Shown piece by piece: positions 33,349 to 41,380 of a DNA stretch of 64,000 nt. How positions within the stretch are numbered: the stretch's first letter is position 1; the number at the start of each line of letters is the position of its first letter. A model generated the notes under the pieces. It did no database searches and was not told where the DNA came from. It saw only the letters and a program-made list of their open reading frames with translations. The DNA comes from Mitsuokella jalaludinii DSM 13811 (GTDB lineage Bacteria > Bacillota > Negativicutes > Selenomonadales > Selenomonadaceae), in assembly GCF_000702905.1 (NCBI RefSeq), contig NZ_JNKR01000001.1:124001-188000 (forward strand), read 5' to 3'. A program made the translations under genes and the position numbers.

Positions 33349-34677
33349 ATGTTCAAGCACGGCCTGCAGATTGGGCTCTTGCTCTTCGGCATGTTCTTCG
33401 GCGCTGGCAATCTGATTTTCCCGCCATCGCTCGGCTTCATGTCAGGCGGCATGTTCGCACCTGCAATCCTCGGCTTCCTGCTCTCTGGCATCGGCATGCC
33501 GGTCATCGCGCTGATCATCGGCACGTTCAACCCCGGCGGCTTCCGCGCCGAGATGAACCGCAAGATCTCACCGCTGTTCTCATTGCTGCTACTCTCCCTC
33601 ATCTATCTCTCGATTGGCCCGCTCATGGCCATCCCGCGCACGGCGGCCACATCGTTCTCCATCGGCGTCCTGCCGATCACGGGTGACGGCGCCCTGCCGC
33701 TCGCCATCTTCACCATCCTCTACTTCGCCTTCGCCTGGTGGCTGGCCATCACGCCGACGAAGCTGCTCGCACGCCTCGGCAAGGTCCTGACGCCGATGTT
33801 CGCCGTGCTCATCGTCGTCCTGATGATCACAGGCCTCTTTGCCTACACCTCGACGAGCCTCCCCGCACCTCTCGGCAAGTACAGCGCCTCGGCCTTCGGC
33901 ACAGGTTTCATCGAGGGATACAACACGATGGACACGCTCGCCTCGTTCGCCTTCTGCATCCTCGCGCTCAACGAGATGCGCCGCATCCACTTCCGCTCCG
34001 AACGCGAGCACTACACGAGTGTATGGATGGCCGGCCTCGCCGTCGCCGTCCTCATGGGTTCGCTCTACCTCGGGCTGGCGCTGCTCGGCAATCACTTCCC
34101 AATCCCGCCAGAAGTCTACGGCGACTCGCACATCAACCTCGGCGCCTACGTGCTCTCCCAGTCTTCGCTCCAGCTCTTCGGACCGGCTGGCATGTACTTC
34201 CTCGCCGTCATGGTCACGCTGACCTGCTTCACGACGACAGTCGGCCTCATTGCCGCCGTCTCGACGTTCTTCTATGAGGAGTTCCCCGTCATGTCGTACC
34301 AGCGATACGCGACGCTCGTCAGCCTCGTCAGCCTGCTGCTCGCCAATCTCGGACTCAACCAGATCATCAAAGTCTCACTGCCCATCCTGCTCTTCATCTA
34401 CCCGATCGCTATCACGATCGTCCTGATGACGATCCTCAACAAATTCGCCGCGCTCTCCCGCTTTGGCATGCGCCTGACGGTCGCTGTGGCCGCCCTGATC
34501 TCAGCCCTTGACATCCTGCACCAATTCGCAGGGATTGACTGGGCCGGTGCTATCATAAAGAGCCTGCCGCTCCACGAGAGCAGCCTCGCCTGGCTCCTGC
34601 CCGTCCTTGCTGCCCTCATCCTCTCCCTCTTCCTGCCCGGCAAGATCCGCGGCGAGACAGAGCTGGAACTCCACTGA
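33349..34677 (+). CDS. brnQ: Branched-chain amino acid transporter BrnQ
   Basis: The 442-residue, about twelve-helix sodium-coupled permease for Leu/Ile/Val has LLFGMFFGAGNLIFPPSLGFMSGGMF at the N-terminus and IGPLMAIPRTAATSFSIGVLP, a near-exact BrnQ signature. The start is the ATG at 33349 (MFKHGLQ) behind GAAAGGAG; the longer frame from 33295 begins at the transcription start and lacks a site. It converges with serA at a shared terminator. Confidence 0.95.
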   Translation: MFKHGLQIGLLLFGMFFGAGNLIFPPSLGFMSGGMFAPAILGFLLSGIGMPVIALIIGTFNPGGFRAEMNRKISPLFSLLLLSLIYLSIGPLMAIPRTAATSFSIGVLPITGDGALPLAIFTILYFAFAWWLAITPTKLLARLGKVLTPMFAVLIVVLMITGLFAYTSTSLPAPLGKYSASAFGTGFIEGYNTMDTLASFAFCILALNEMRRIHFRSEREHYTSVWMAGLAVAVLMGSLYLGLALLGNHFPIPPEVYGDSHINLGAYVLSQSSLQLFGPAGMYFLAVMVTLTCFTTTVGLIAAVSTFFYEEFPVMSYQRYATLVSLVSLLLANLGLNQIIKVSLPILLFIYPIAITIVLMTILNKFAALSRFGMRLTVAVAALISALDILHQFAGIDWAGAIIKSLPLHESSLAWLLPVLAALILSLFLPGKIRGETELELH

Positions 34678-34711
34678 GATAACGTAGAGACAAGAATCAT
34701 CACGAAATAAA

Positions 34712-34741
34712 AAAGCCTGTTGCAGATGCAACAGGCTTTCC
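34712..34741. terminator. Bidirectional terminator between brnQ and serA
   Basis: AAAGCCTGTTGC and GCAACAGGCTTT pair around AGAT, with T tracts on both strands (stronger on the minus strand). Confidence 0.85.
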
Positions 34742-34768
34742 TTGTCTTCCTATATATAGGGCGCAGGC

Positions 34769-36355
34769 TCAGATCTCATAGAAGTTGACGAGCTTGGCAT
34801 CGAAGATGCCGTCGAGCGCCTTGACCGTCTCTAAGAGAGCGGCCGGGATGTCATTGTCGACCGTCAGGACCATGAGGTTCTTGCCCTCTTCTTCCGTCGT
34901 GCCGACCTGCATGGCCGAGATGTTGACGCCATTGCCGCCGAGCAGCGTGCCAACCGTGCCGATGACGCCCGGGCGATTGATGTGCGGGCAGATCAGGATG
35001 CGCGCATGCGGATCGACATCGACGCGGAAGTCATTGATGCGGACGATGCGGCCCTGCGTGCCGAACAGCGTGCCCTGTACGGAGAGCTTCTGGCCGCCGG
35101 CGACGACGTCGACCGTGATGAGGTTGGCGAAGTCCTCAGATGCGCGGTCCTTGCGTTCCGACACCTTGATGCCGCGCTCTTTGGCGAGGCCCGGTGCATT
35201 GACGTAGTTGACCTCGTTCTCCATGACAGGATTGAGAAGGCCCTTGATGACGGCCGTCGTCAGGAGGCCCGTGTTGACCTCCGTGATCTCGCCGTTGTAG
35301 GTGACTTCAACCGACTCGATCGGACCGTCGGCGAGGCCGACGACCGTGCCGCCGAGGCGCTCGGCCAGCGTGAGGTACGGCGCGATAACGCGCATGACCT
35401 GCGGGGAGACAGGCGCCATGTTGACGGCCGTCGCGACGGGTTCACCGTGCAGCGCCGCGATGATGCCCTTGGCGACATCGACCGATACACCGATCTGCGC
35501 CTCGACCGTCGAAGCGCCGAGATGCGGCGTCAGCACGATGTTCGGTGCCTCGAGCAAAGGATTGCCCTTCTCGGCAGGCGGCTCGCTCGTGTAGACATCG
35601 ATGGCAGCTGCTGCGACAATGCCCTGCTTGAGCGCCTCGGCGAGGTCTGCCTCGTCGATGATGCCGCCGCGCGCGCAGTTGACGAGGCGGACACCCGGCT
35701 TCATCTTCTTCATCTGCTCCATCGCGATCATGCCCTTCGTGTCCTTCGTCAGCGGCATGTGTACCGTGATGAAATCGGAGTTCTCGATGACCTCATCGAA
35801 CGTCGCAATCTTGACTCCGAGCGCCTTCGCGCGCTCTTCATTAATATACGGATCGTAGGCGAGCACGTTCATGTCGAAAGCCATCGCGCGCTTGGCCACG
35901 CCCGAGCCGATGCGGCCCATGCCGATGACACCGAGCGTCTTGCCGCGCAGCTCGACGCCGACGTACTTCTTGCGGTTCCACTCGCCCTTGTGCATCGTCT
36001 CATTCGCAATCGGGATGTTGCGCGACATCGCGAGCATCATGGCCATCGTGTGCTCCGTTGCCGCGATCGTGTTGCCACCCGGGGAGTTGATGACGATGAT
36101 GCCCTTGGCCGTCGCAGCCGGGATATCGATGTTGTCGACGCCAACACCGGCGCGGCCGATGATCTTGAGCTTCTCGGCGCGCGCGATGACCTCTGCCGTG
36201 ACCTTCGAGGCCGAGCGCACGATCAGCGCATCAAAGTCCGGGATAATCTCGAGCAGTTCCTCTGCCGGAAGCTTATCCTTGACGACAACCTCGAAGTCCT
36301 TCTGCAAGAGCTCAATGCCTTTCGGCGAAATACCATCTGCTGCTAATACCTTCAT
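34769..36355 (-). CDS. serA: D-3-phosphoglycerate dehydrogenase
   Basis: The 528-residue enzyme opens serine synthesis by oxidising 3-phosphoglycerate. It has the catalytic and NAD domain (IIGRAGVGVDNIDIPAATAKGIIVINSP, GMGRIGSGVAKRAMAFDMNVLAYDP, NCARGGIIDEADLAEAL, LTPHLGASTVEAQ), an allosteric substrate-binding segment and a C-terminal ACT domain (RPGVIGTVGTLLGGNGVNISAMQVG). The start is the ATG at 36355 after AAGGAGAGAAGAATC; the same frame is open further upstream only because it crosses the T-box leader. Divergent from serC; together they supply serine. Confidence 0.96.
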   Translation of the reverse strand: MKVLAADGISPKGIELLQKDFEVVVKDKLPAEELLEIIPDFDALIVRSASKVTAEVIARAEKLKIIGRAGVGVDNIDIPAATAKGIIVINSPGGNTIAATEHTMAMMLAMSRNIPIANETMHKGEWNRKKYVGVELRGKTLGVIGMGRIGSGVAKRAMAFDMNVLAYDPYINEERAKALGVKIATFDEVIENSDFITVHMPLTKDTKGMIAMEQMKKMKPGVRLVNCARGGIIDEADLAEALKQGIVAAAAIDVYTSEPPAEKGNPLLEAPNIVLTPHLGASTVEAQIGVSVDVAKGIIAALHGEPVATAVNMAPVSPQVMRVIAPYLTLAERLGGTVVGLADGPIESVEVTYNGEITEVNTGLLTTAVIKGLLNPVMENEVNYVNAPGLAKERGIKVSERKDRASEDFANLITVDVVAGGQKLSVQGTLFGTQGRIVRINDFRVDVDPHARILICPHINRPGVIGTVGTLLGGNGVNISAMQVGTTEEEGKNLMVLTVDNDIPAALLETVKALDGIFDAKLVNFYEI

Positions 36356-36367
36356 GATTCTTCTCTC

Positions 36368-36610
36368 CTTGTCCATCAACAAAAAAAGCGCCCGTCCCGA
36401 TTTGGGACGAAACGCTCGATTCCGTGGTGCCACCCAAGTGAGGCAAAGCCTCTCTCTCGATGCTGTAACGGGCATGCCCGTCTGACTTTCATCAGCTGCT
36501 CCGGGGCGGAACCTCGATGTTCCCTGCTGGCTCGCACCTGCCGCCAGCTCTCTATAAGGGTCTTCATCTCGGCTTCCCCATCTTCGCCTTTTCGTATTGT
36601 GCATTTTTCG
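36368..36610 (-). promoter_or_regulatory. T-box leader (serine specifier UCG) for serA
   Basis: The minus strand shows AGAGAGCTGGCGGCAG, a specifier loop GGAACATCGAGG with codon TCG (36515-36517), serine, the T-box core GGGTGGCACCACGGAA (about 36425-36440), and a terminator GCGTTTCGTCCC / GGGACGGGCGC followed by TTTTTTT (36378-36410). Uncharged tRNA-Ser should promote serA transcription. It parallels the Cys T-box at 6873-7068. Confidence 0.92.
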
Positions 36611-36686
36611 TGCATAAGTGTATTATAGGCCATCCATTTTCAGCCGTCAAGTGTCTGCTCCGAAAAAACAGTTTTTATTTTTCTGC

Positions 36687-36715
36687 TTGCTTTTCTGTTT
36701 TTTTCGCGCTAGAAT
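36687..36715 (+). promoter_or_regulatory. Promoter of serC
   Basis: TTGCTT (36687-36692), 17 bp, TAGAAT (36710-36715). The 128-nt leader that follows contains hairpin TTGTCCA/TGGACAA and a CGCCG/CGGCG pairing. Confidence 0.6.
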
Positions 36716-36849
36716 ATAAAAAACGCCGCTTGTCCACAATGAATGGACAATATGAGGAATCCGGCGCTTCAAAAGCTGGAAAGCAGCGAATCATCCGCCA
36801 GGGATATCAAGGAATACCAAGATTCTATACGTTTTGGGAGGTTTTTTTC

Positions 36850-37941
36850 ATGGAAGCAGGTCGCGTCTACAATTTCAATCCGGGTCCGGCAACGCTGCCG
36901 CTCGAGGTACTCAAGGAAGCACAGGCAGAGTTCCTGAACTTCAACAACAGCGGGATGTCCATCCTGGAGATCAGCCACCGCGCACCGCAGTACGCCGCTG
37001 TCCACGAGAAGGCAAAGCAGGACATCAAGGAGCTCATGGGGCTCGGCGATGACTACGAAGTGCTCTTCTGCCAGGGCGGCGCCAGCCAGCAGTTCGCGAT
37101 GATCCCGCTGAACTTCGCAACGAAAGAGCATCCAGGCAGCTATGTGCTCTCCGGCAGCTTCGCCGAAAAAGCCTACAAAGAGGCCGAGCATCTCGGAGTC
37201 GGCGAAATCGTCGCCTCGAGCAAGGAGACGGGCTACCACCATGTGCCGCAGCAGTCTGAGCTCAAGATCGACCGGAACGCTGCCTACGTCCATGTCTGCT
37301 ACAACAACACGATCTACGGCACAGAGTACCACTACATCCCGGAGACGAACGGCGTGCCGCTCTTCGCCGACATGTCCTCCGACATGCTCTCGCGCCCGAT
37401 TGACTTCCACAAGTTCGACTTCATCTACGCCGGTGTCCAGAAGAACCTCGGCCCGGCCGGTGTCGTACTCGTCGTCGCCAAGAAGAGCCTGCTCGAAAAC
37501 AGCCCTGAGTCCCTGCCGACGATGTTCCGTTACAGCACGTTCTACAAGAAGGATTCGCTCTACAACACGCCCCCAGCCTTCTGCATCTACATGGTCGGCA
37601 AGGTCGCTGCCTGGATTAAATCGCAGGGCGGCCTCGAGGAAATGGCACGCCGCAACGAGCGCAAGGCCAAGGTCGTCTACGACGCCATCGATAGCTCCAA
37701 CGGCTTCTACCGCGGTCATGCTGACAAGGATAGCCGTTCCTTCATGAACGTCACCTTCCGCCTGCCGAGTGAGGAACTCGAGAAGAAGTTCATCGCTGAG
37801 GCGCTCACGCATCAGCTCAGCGGTGTCAAGGGTCACCGCAGCGTCGGCGGCATGCGCGCTTCGATCTACAACGCGATGCCGTACGAAGGCGCTGTTGCCC
37901 TTGCGGATTTCATGGAGAAATTCCGCAAAGAGAACGCCTGA
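36850..37941 (+). CDS. serC: Phosphoserine aminotransferase
   Basis: The 363-residue PLP enzyme converts 3-phosphohydroxypyruvate to phosphoserine. Motifs: YNFNPGPATLP, MSILEISHR, FCQGGASQQFAMIPLN, the PLP-lysine region FIYAGVQKNLGPAGV, and GHRSVGGMRASIYNAMP near the C-terminus. The start is ATG at 36850 with GGGAGG seven bases upstream. It is divergent from serA. A terminator follows at 37960-37988. Confidence 0.96.
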   Translation: MEAGRVYNFNPGPATLPLEVLKEAQAEFLNFNNSGMSILEISHRAPQYAAVHEKAKQDIKELMGLGDDYEVLFCQGGASQQFAMIPLNFATKEHPGSYVLSGSFAEKAYKEAEHLGVGEIVASSKETGYHHVPQQSELKIDRNAAYVHVCYNNTIYGTEYHYIPETNGVPLFADMSSDMLSRPIDFHKFDFIYAGVQKNLGPAGVVLVVAKKSLLENSPESLPTMFRYSTFYKKDSLYNTPPAFCIYMVGKVAAWIKSQGGLEEMARRNERKAKVVYDAIDSSNGFYRGHADKDSRSFMNVTFRLPSEELEKKFIAEALTHQLSGVKGHRSVGGMRASIYNAMPYEGAVALADFMEKFRKENA

Positions 37942-37959
37942 TTGCATTGCCTGAAAGAG

Positions 37960-37992
37960 CTCCCCTTGCCTGCGGCAGGGGGAGTTTTGTGT
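37960..37992 (+). terminator. Terminator of serC
   Basis: CTCCCCTTGCC and GGCAGGGGGAG pair around TGC, followed by TTTTGT. Confidence 0.8.
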
Positions 37993-38025
37993 TGTTGACA
38001 AATATTGACGAAAGGAACGAATCTG

Positions 38026-38784
38026 ATGCACCCCCGTCATATGAAACTCCTCGATCTCATCTGCCAGAACGGGCGCCTGGCTGTTACGGAACTCTCCGCA
38101 AAGCTCGGTGTATCCGAGGTCACGATACGCAAGGACCTCAACATGCTCGCCCATCAGGGCCTCCTGAAGCGCGAGCACGGCTTTGCCTGCATGGTGGCGA
38201 GCGACGACATCGGCCATCATCTCTCCTTCCACTACGAGAACAAGCGCCGCATCGCCGAGCGGGCAGCGCGCTGCGTCCAGCCCGGCGAGACGGTCATGAT
38301 CGAGTCAGGCAGCTGTTGCACGCTGCTCGCCGAGGAACTCTGTGCGCGCGACTGCCACATCACCATCATCACGAATTCCGCCTTCATCGCGAGCTTCGTG
38401 CACAAGATGCGCTCGGCCCGCATCATTCTGCTCGGCGGCAGCTACCAGAATGAAGCGCAGGTCATGGTCGGCCCGCTCGTCGGCCTCTGCGCCCGCAACT
38501 TCAAGGTGGACAAGTTCTTCCTCGGCATCGACGGCATGGACGAGCGCGGCGTCAAGAGCAGCGACCACCTGCGCATCGAAGCGGCGCAGGCCATGGCCGC
38601 CCAGGCCCGCGGCATCATCGTGCTGACGGAGTCTGTGAAATTCCACCGCGATGCATCCGAGCTGATTTTCCCCTACGAGAACATCCGCGCCATCTACACC
38701 GACGCAGATGTCGCGGACAGCGACATCGAGCGCTGCCAGACGCTCGGCCCCGAGATCGTCACGGCCGCAAAGCGCCGCTCTTGA
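38026..38784 (+). CDS. DeoR-family transcriptional regulator (first copy)
   Basis: The 252-residue protein has an N-terminal helix-turn-helix (LDLICQNGRLAVTELSAKLGVSEVTIRKDLNMLAHQGLLKREHG) and a DeoR C-terminal sugar-phosphate sensing domain (ENKRRIAERAARCVQPGETVMIESGSCCTLLAEEL, TNSAFIASFVHKM, FLGIDGMDERGVKSSD). The start is ATG at 38026 after AAAGGAAC. It is separated from serC by a terminator and converges with the DUF4127 gene, so its target is unknown; the effector is likely a sugar phosphate. Confidence 0.9.
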   Translation: MHPRHMKLLDLICQNGRLAVTELSAKLGVSEVTIRKDLNMLAHQGLLKREHGFACMVASDDIGHHLSFHYENKRRIAERAARCVQPGETVMIESGSCCTLLAEELCARDCHITIITNSAFIASFVHKMRSARIILLGGSYQNEAQVMVGPLVGLCARNFKVDKFFLGIDGMDERGVKSSDHLRIEAAQAMAAQARGIIVLTESVKFHRDASELIFPYENIRAIYTDADVADSDIERCQTLGPEIVTAAKRRS

Positions 38785-38792
38785 GTGGCACA

Positions 38793-38834
38793 AAAAAGAC
38801 CTGCTGGAAGCAAAGCTCCCGGCAGGTCTTTCTT
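38793..38834. terminator. Bidirectional terminator between DeoR and DUF4127 genes
   Basis: AAGACCTGC(TGG) and (CC)GGCAGGTCTT pair around a loop of about 15 nt, with A/T tracts on both sides. Confidence 0.75.
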
Positions 38835-38861
38835 TTATCTCATAGCTCCGCGTCGCATCTC

Positions 38862-40502
38862 TCACTTCTTGGGGAAGTAGGAGATGTCGACCGGCTCATC
38901 CGCCGTGTGGATGATGTCGGACTCGAACATGCGGTTCCATGGGAAACGCACTTCGATGTAGGCGAGCGAGTCGATCGGCGGCAGATTTTCCTCGACGAAG
39001 CGCGTGAGCATGCGCTCGGAGCGCGTCGCCACGGCCCCCATCTTCGAGTCGAGGCTGCCGTAGACGCCGTCGCCGCGCAGCCAGGTCAGCTGACGGGCAA
39101 TCGTATTGCGCACGTTGGCCTGATAGGCCCAATCGTCGAGGTAGCGCGTGAGCAACAGGTCATCGACGGCCTCATCCTTCATGTGCTCGGCCATCATGCC
39201 CTCGCCGATGACGAAGCCCGTGCTGTTCGTCGGCGTGTTCCAGCCCGCATAGGCGCGCAGCTTGAAGAGCAGGCCGCGGTCGCGCAGCTCGTCCATCAGA
39301 GCATTGTCAGAGCCGTTCGCGTAGGCGATATCGGCAATAGCGACAGGGTAGCCCTTGCCAACGTAGTCGCTGACGATATCGGCGAAGTACTTCGTGCCCT
39401 CGCGCGGCGTGCCGTCATTGGCGCGGTCATTGGCCTCGTACGTCTTGCCGTTCGGATTCGTGTTGACCGTCAGCACGAGGTCAGCCTTCTCAGGAGACTT
39501 GACCTGCATGCCGCCAGCAGCCGTGATGGCCGCCGCGATTGAATCGCCGATCTTCTCATCGGAGTACGACGGGACCGTGAACTCGCCCTTGCCCCAGTTG
39601 TAGCGGACGTAGACGAACGGCACATCGCGGCGCATGTCATTGACGGCACGCGTGAGCAACAGCATGCCGATCTCATCGATGCCCGCCATGGCCTGGAAGC
39701 GCGTCTTGCCGAGGTCCTGGCCCGCTGCGGCGAGGTGGCGGCTCTCGAGGTGCGTCTGCGAATACGGCGCATTGTCGTCGCGACCCAGCACGAAGTAGTT
39801 GAAGGCATTCTTGCGCGTCAGGTCGATCATCTTCTCGTTGGCCGCAAAGTTCTTCTCGCGGCGACCCATCCAGTCCGCGAGCGATGCCTTTGGAATCAGG
39901 CGCTGCAGGAAGTCGTACTCCTTCTTCTCGCGGCGCGTCAGGCCCTCCATCTCCTCCTTGTCCTTGAGGACGGTGTAGCGGAAGATATCCGCGCCGTAAT
40001 TGCGGTAATAGCCCGGCTCCTCATGGCCGGATGCCTCGCCAGAGCGCGGCGTGCGCATGATCGAACCGAAGACGTAGAGTTCCATCTTCGGGTGCTCCTT
40101 GCGGAACGACTGGAAGCGGTCGGCGCGCTCGAGTACCTCTTTCTTGCTGTACTCGTGCTTGCGCGAGCCGACGAGGCTGCCGTAGAGCATCGAGTCCGAC
40201 GAGATGACGGCAGCATCGGCATCCTGCGCGTTCTGCTTGAGCCAATCCCAGAGCTCATCGGGGTGACCGAGATCCGTGCGGCTGCCGAGCATGTTGTCGG
40301 GCGGCACGACGACTTCATAGCCGAGCTTGCTGATGACTTCCGCCGTCTGCTTGTCCGAGATTGGGCGGTTGTCGTGCGGGATGTAGAGGATCTTCTCTAC
40401 TTTCTGTTCATTCTTGTGGTGCGCCGCGGCCTCTGGCATGCCAGTGAGCGTCACGGCAAGTGTACAGAACACTGCTGCGAGTGCTACAATCTGCTTTCTC
40501 AA
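38862..40502 (-). CDS. Exported DUF4127 family protein
   Basis: The 546-residue protein has a Sec signal peptide (MRKQIVALAAVFCTLAVTL, AAAHH) and the DUF4127 pattern: ILYIPHDNRPISDKQTAEVI, VISSDSMLYGSLVGSRKH, FGSIMRTPRS, NFVLGRDDNAPYSQTHLE, GIDEIGMLLLTRAVND. The function of this family is unknown. Conserved Asp, Asn and His residues in the N-terminal third suggest hydrolase-like chemistry, but that is inference. The start is TTG at 40502 after GGGGAGCGATTC. It lies 34 bp downstream of an uncharacterised gene in the same operon. Confidence 0.85.
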   Translation of the reverse strand: MRKQIVALAAVFCTLAVTLTGMPEAAAHHKNEQKVEKILYIPHDNRPISDKQTAEVISKLGYEVVVPPDNMLGSRTDLGHPDELWDWLKQNAQDADAAVISSDSMLYGSLVGSRKHEYSKKEVLERADRFQSFRKEHPKMELYVFGSIMRTPRSGEASGHEEPGYYRNYGADIFRYTVLKDKEEMEGLTRREKKEYDFLQRLIPKASLADWMGRREKNFAANEKMIDLTRKNAFNYFVLGRDDNAPYSQTHLESRHLAAAGQDLGKTRFQAMAGIDEIGMLLLTRAVNDMRRDVPFVYVRYNWGKGEFTVPSYSDEKIGDSIAAAITAAGGMQVKSPEKADLVLTVNTNPNGKTYEANDRANDGTPREGTKYFADIVSDYVGKGYPVAIADIAYANGSDNALMDELRDRGLLFKLRAYAGWNTPTNSTGFVIGEGMMAEHMKDEAVDDLLLTRYLDDWAYQANVRNTIARQLTWLRGDGVYGSLDSKMGAVATRSERMLTRFVEENLPPIDSLAYIEVRFPWNRMFESDIIHTADEPVDISYFPKK

Positions 40503-40536
40503 AGAATCGCTCCCCTCTTATCTCATTCCATCTTTT

Positions 40537-41223
40537 TTATTCCAGCTGGTCGGCCAGCACGGCCACCAGCGCCTTCTTGACATCGTCGGGGACATTGAGC
40601 TTCGTGTCGAACTCGATGCCGCCGTCTTTCGGCTTGGCGCCCTCGATTTCCAGCATGTCCATGAGCTTGTGGCCCTGGTACTCTGTCTTGCCGAAGTCCG
40701 ACTCGGCGAGCACCTTGCTGTAGTCAACGGTGACCGTATTGTGGCGGATGGATATCGGCAGGTCATCGGAAAGCTCCACATGGCCCACCATGCGTTCTGC
40801 CATGGCAAGCGAGACGCGTGAGAAAATCCACGACATCAAGCCGTGCTCCGGGATGTTGCGGCTGCGCACGCGGTACTTCATGTACGACTTGTCGCCCTCG
40901 TGGATGAACTCCTGGATCTCGCCCGACAGCTCGACGGGACCGACTCTCTTCGTCTCCGCCCGGATGTCGAGGCGTCCGTTCGCATGCGACTTGATTGTCA
41001 CGCCTGTGACGGAGCCGCCCTCCGGGATCTTCTTGGCAATGGCTTCATTGATGACCGAATCCGGCACGAAGAGCTTGCCCTGGCTGATCTCGAGCAGGGA
41101 TTCTTTCGACCAGGTCTGCTGCAGAACCTTGATGGCTGGGCCATAATCCTTGACGGATTCCCGTACTTTCGACCAATCGACGTTCTGGATCTTCTCCATC
41201 CAGTTCGCTGGTATATCGATCAT
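40537..41223 (-). CDS. Uncharacterised protein in operon with DUF4127
   Basis: About 228 residues, no signal peptide and no clear membrane helix. After an N-terminal helical part (MIDIPANWMEKIQNVDWSKVRES), the central part (LFVPDSVINEAIAKKIPEG, GVTIKSHANGRLDIRAETKRVGPVELSGEI) resembles a beta-strand lipid-binding fold such as DUF2993/LmeA-like proteins in pattern only. The ATG at 41223 has GAGGTG seven bases upstream. Proximity suggests it works with the DUF4127 protein, probably at the envelope, but this is speculative. Confidence 0.75.
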   Translation of the reverse strand: MIDIPANWMEKIQNVDWSKVRESVKDYGPAIKVLQQTWSKESLLEISQGKLFVPDSVINEAIAKKIPEGGSVTGVTIKSHANGRLDIRAETKRVGPVELSGEIQEFIHEGDKSYMKYRVRSRNIPEHGLMSWIFSRVSLAMAERMVGHVELSDDLPISIRHNTVTVDYSKVLAESDFGKTEYQGHKLMDMLEIEGAKPKDGGIEFDTKLNVPDDVKKALVAVLADQLE

Positions 41224-41302
41224 GAAAAACACCTCTATTCCTGCAGATATCCAGATTGCTGAAAAACAATACGATACTAGGATACCACAAAAAGATGAAA
41301 AA

Positions 41303-41343
41303 CAAAAATGACAGCTCCATCTTTTTCAAGATAGAGCTGTCAT
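41303..41343 (-). terminator. Terminator of the glycogen operon
   Basis: ATGACAGCTC and GAGCTGTCAT pair around 15 nt, followed by TTTTTGTTTTT on the minus strand. Confidence 0.8.
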
Positions 41344-41380
41344 TCATCTCATTCCCACAGTGAAGTGGCCAGTCGCTCGA

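Noticed and set aside
36376-36633. 85-codon minus-strand frame upstream of serA
   Set aside because: It translates the serine T-box leader; the RNA motifs explain the conservation.
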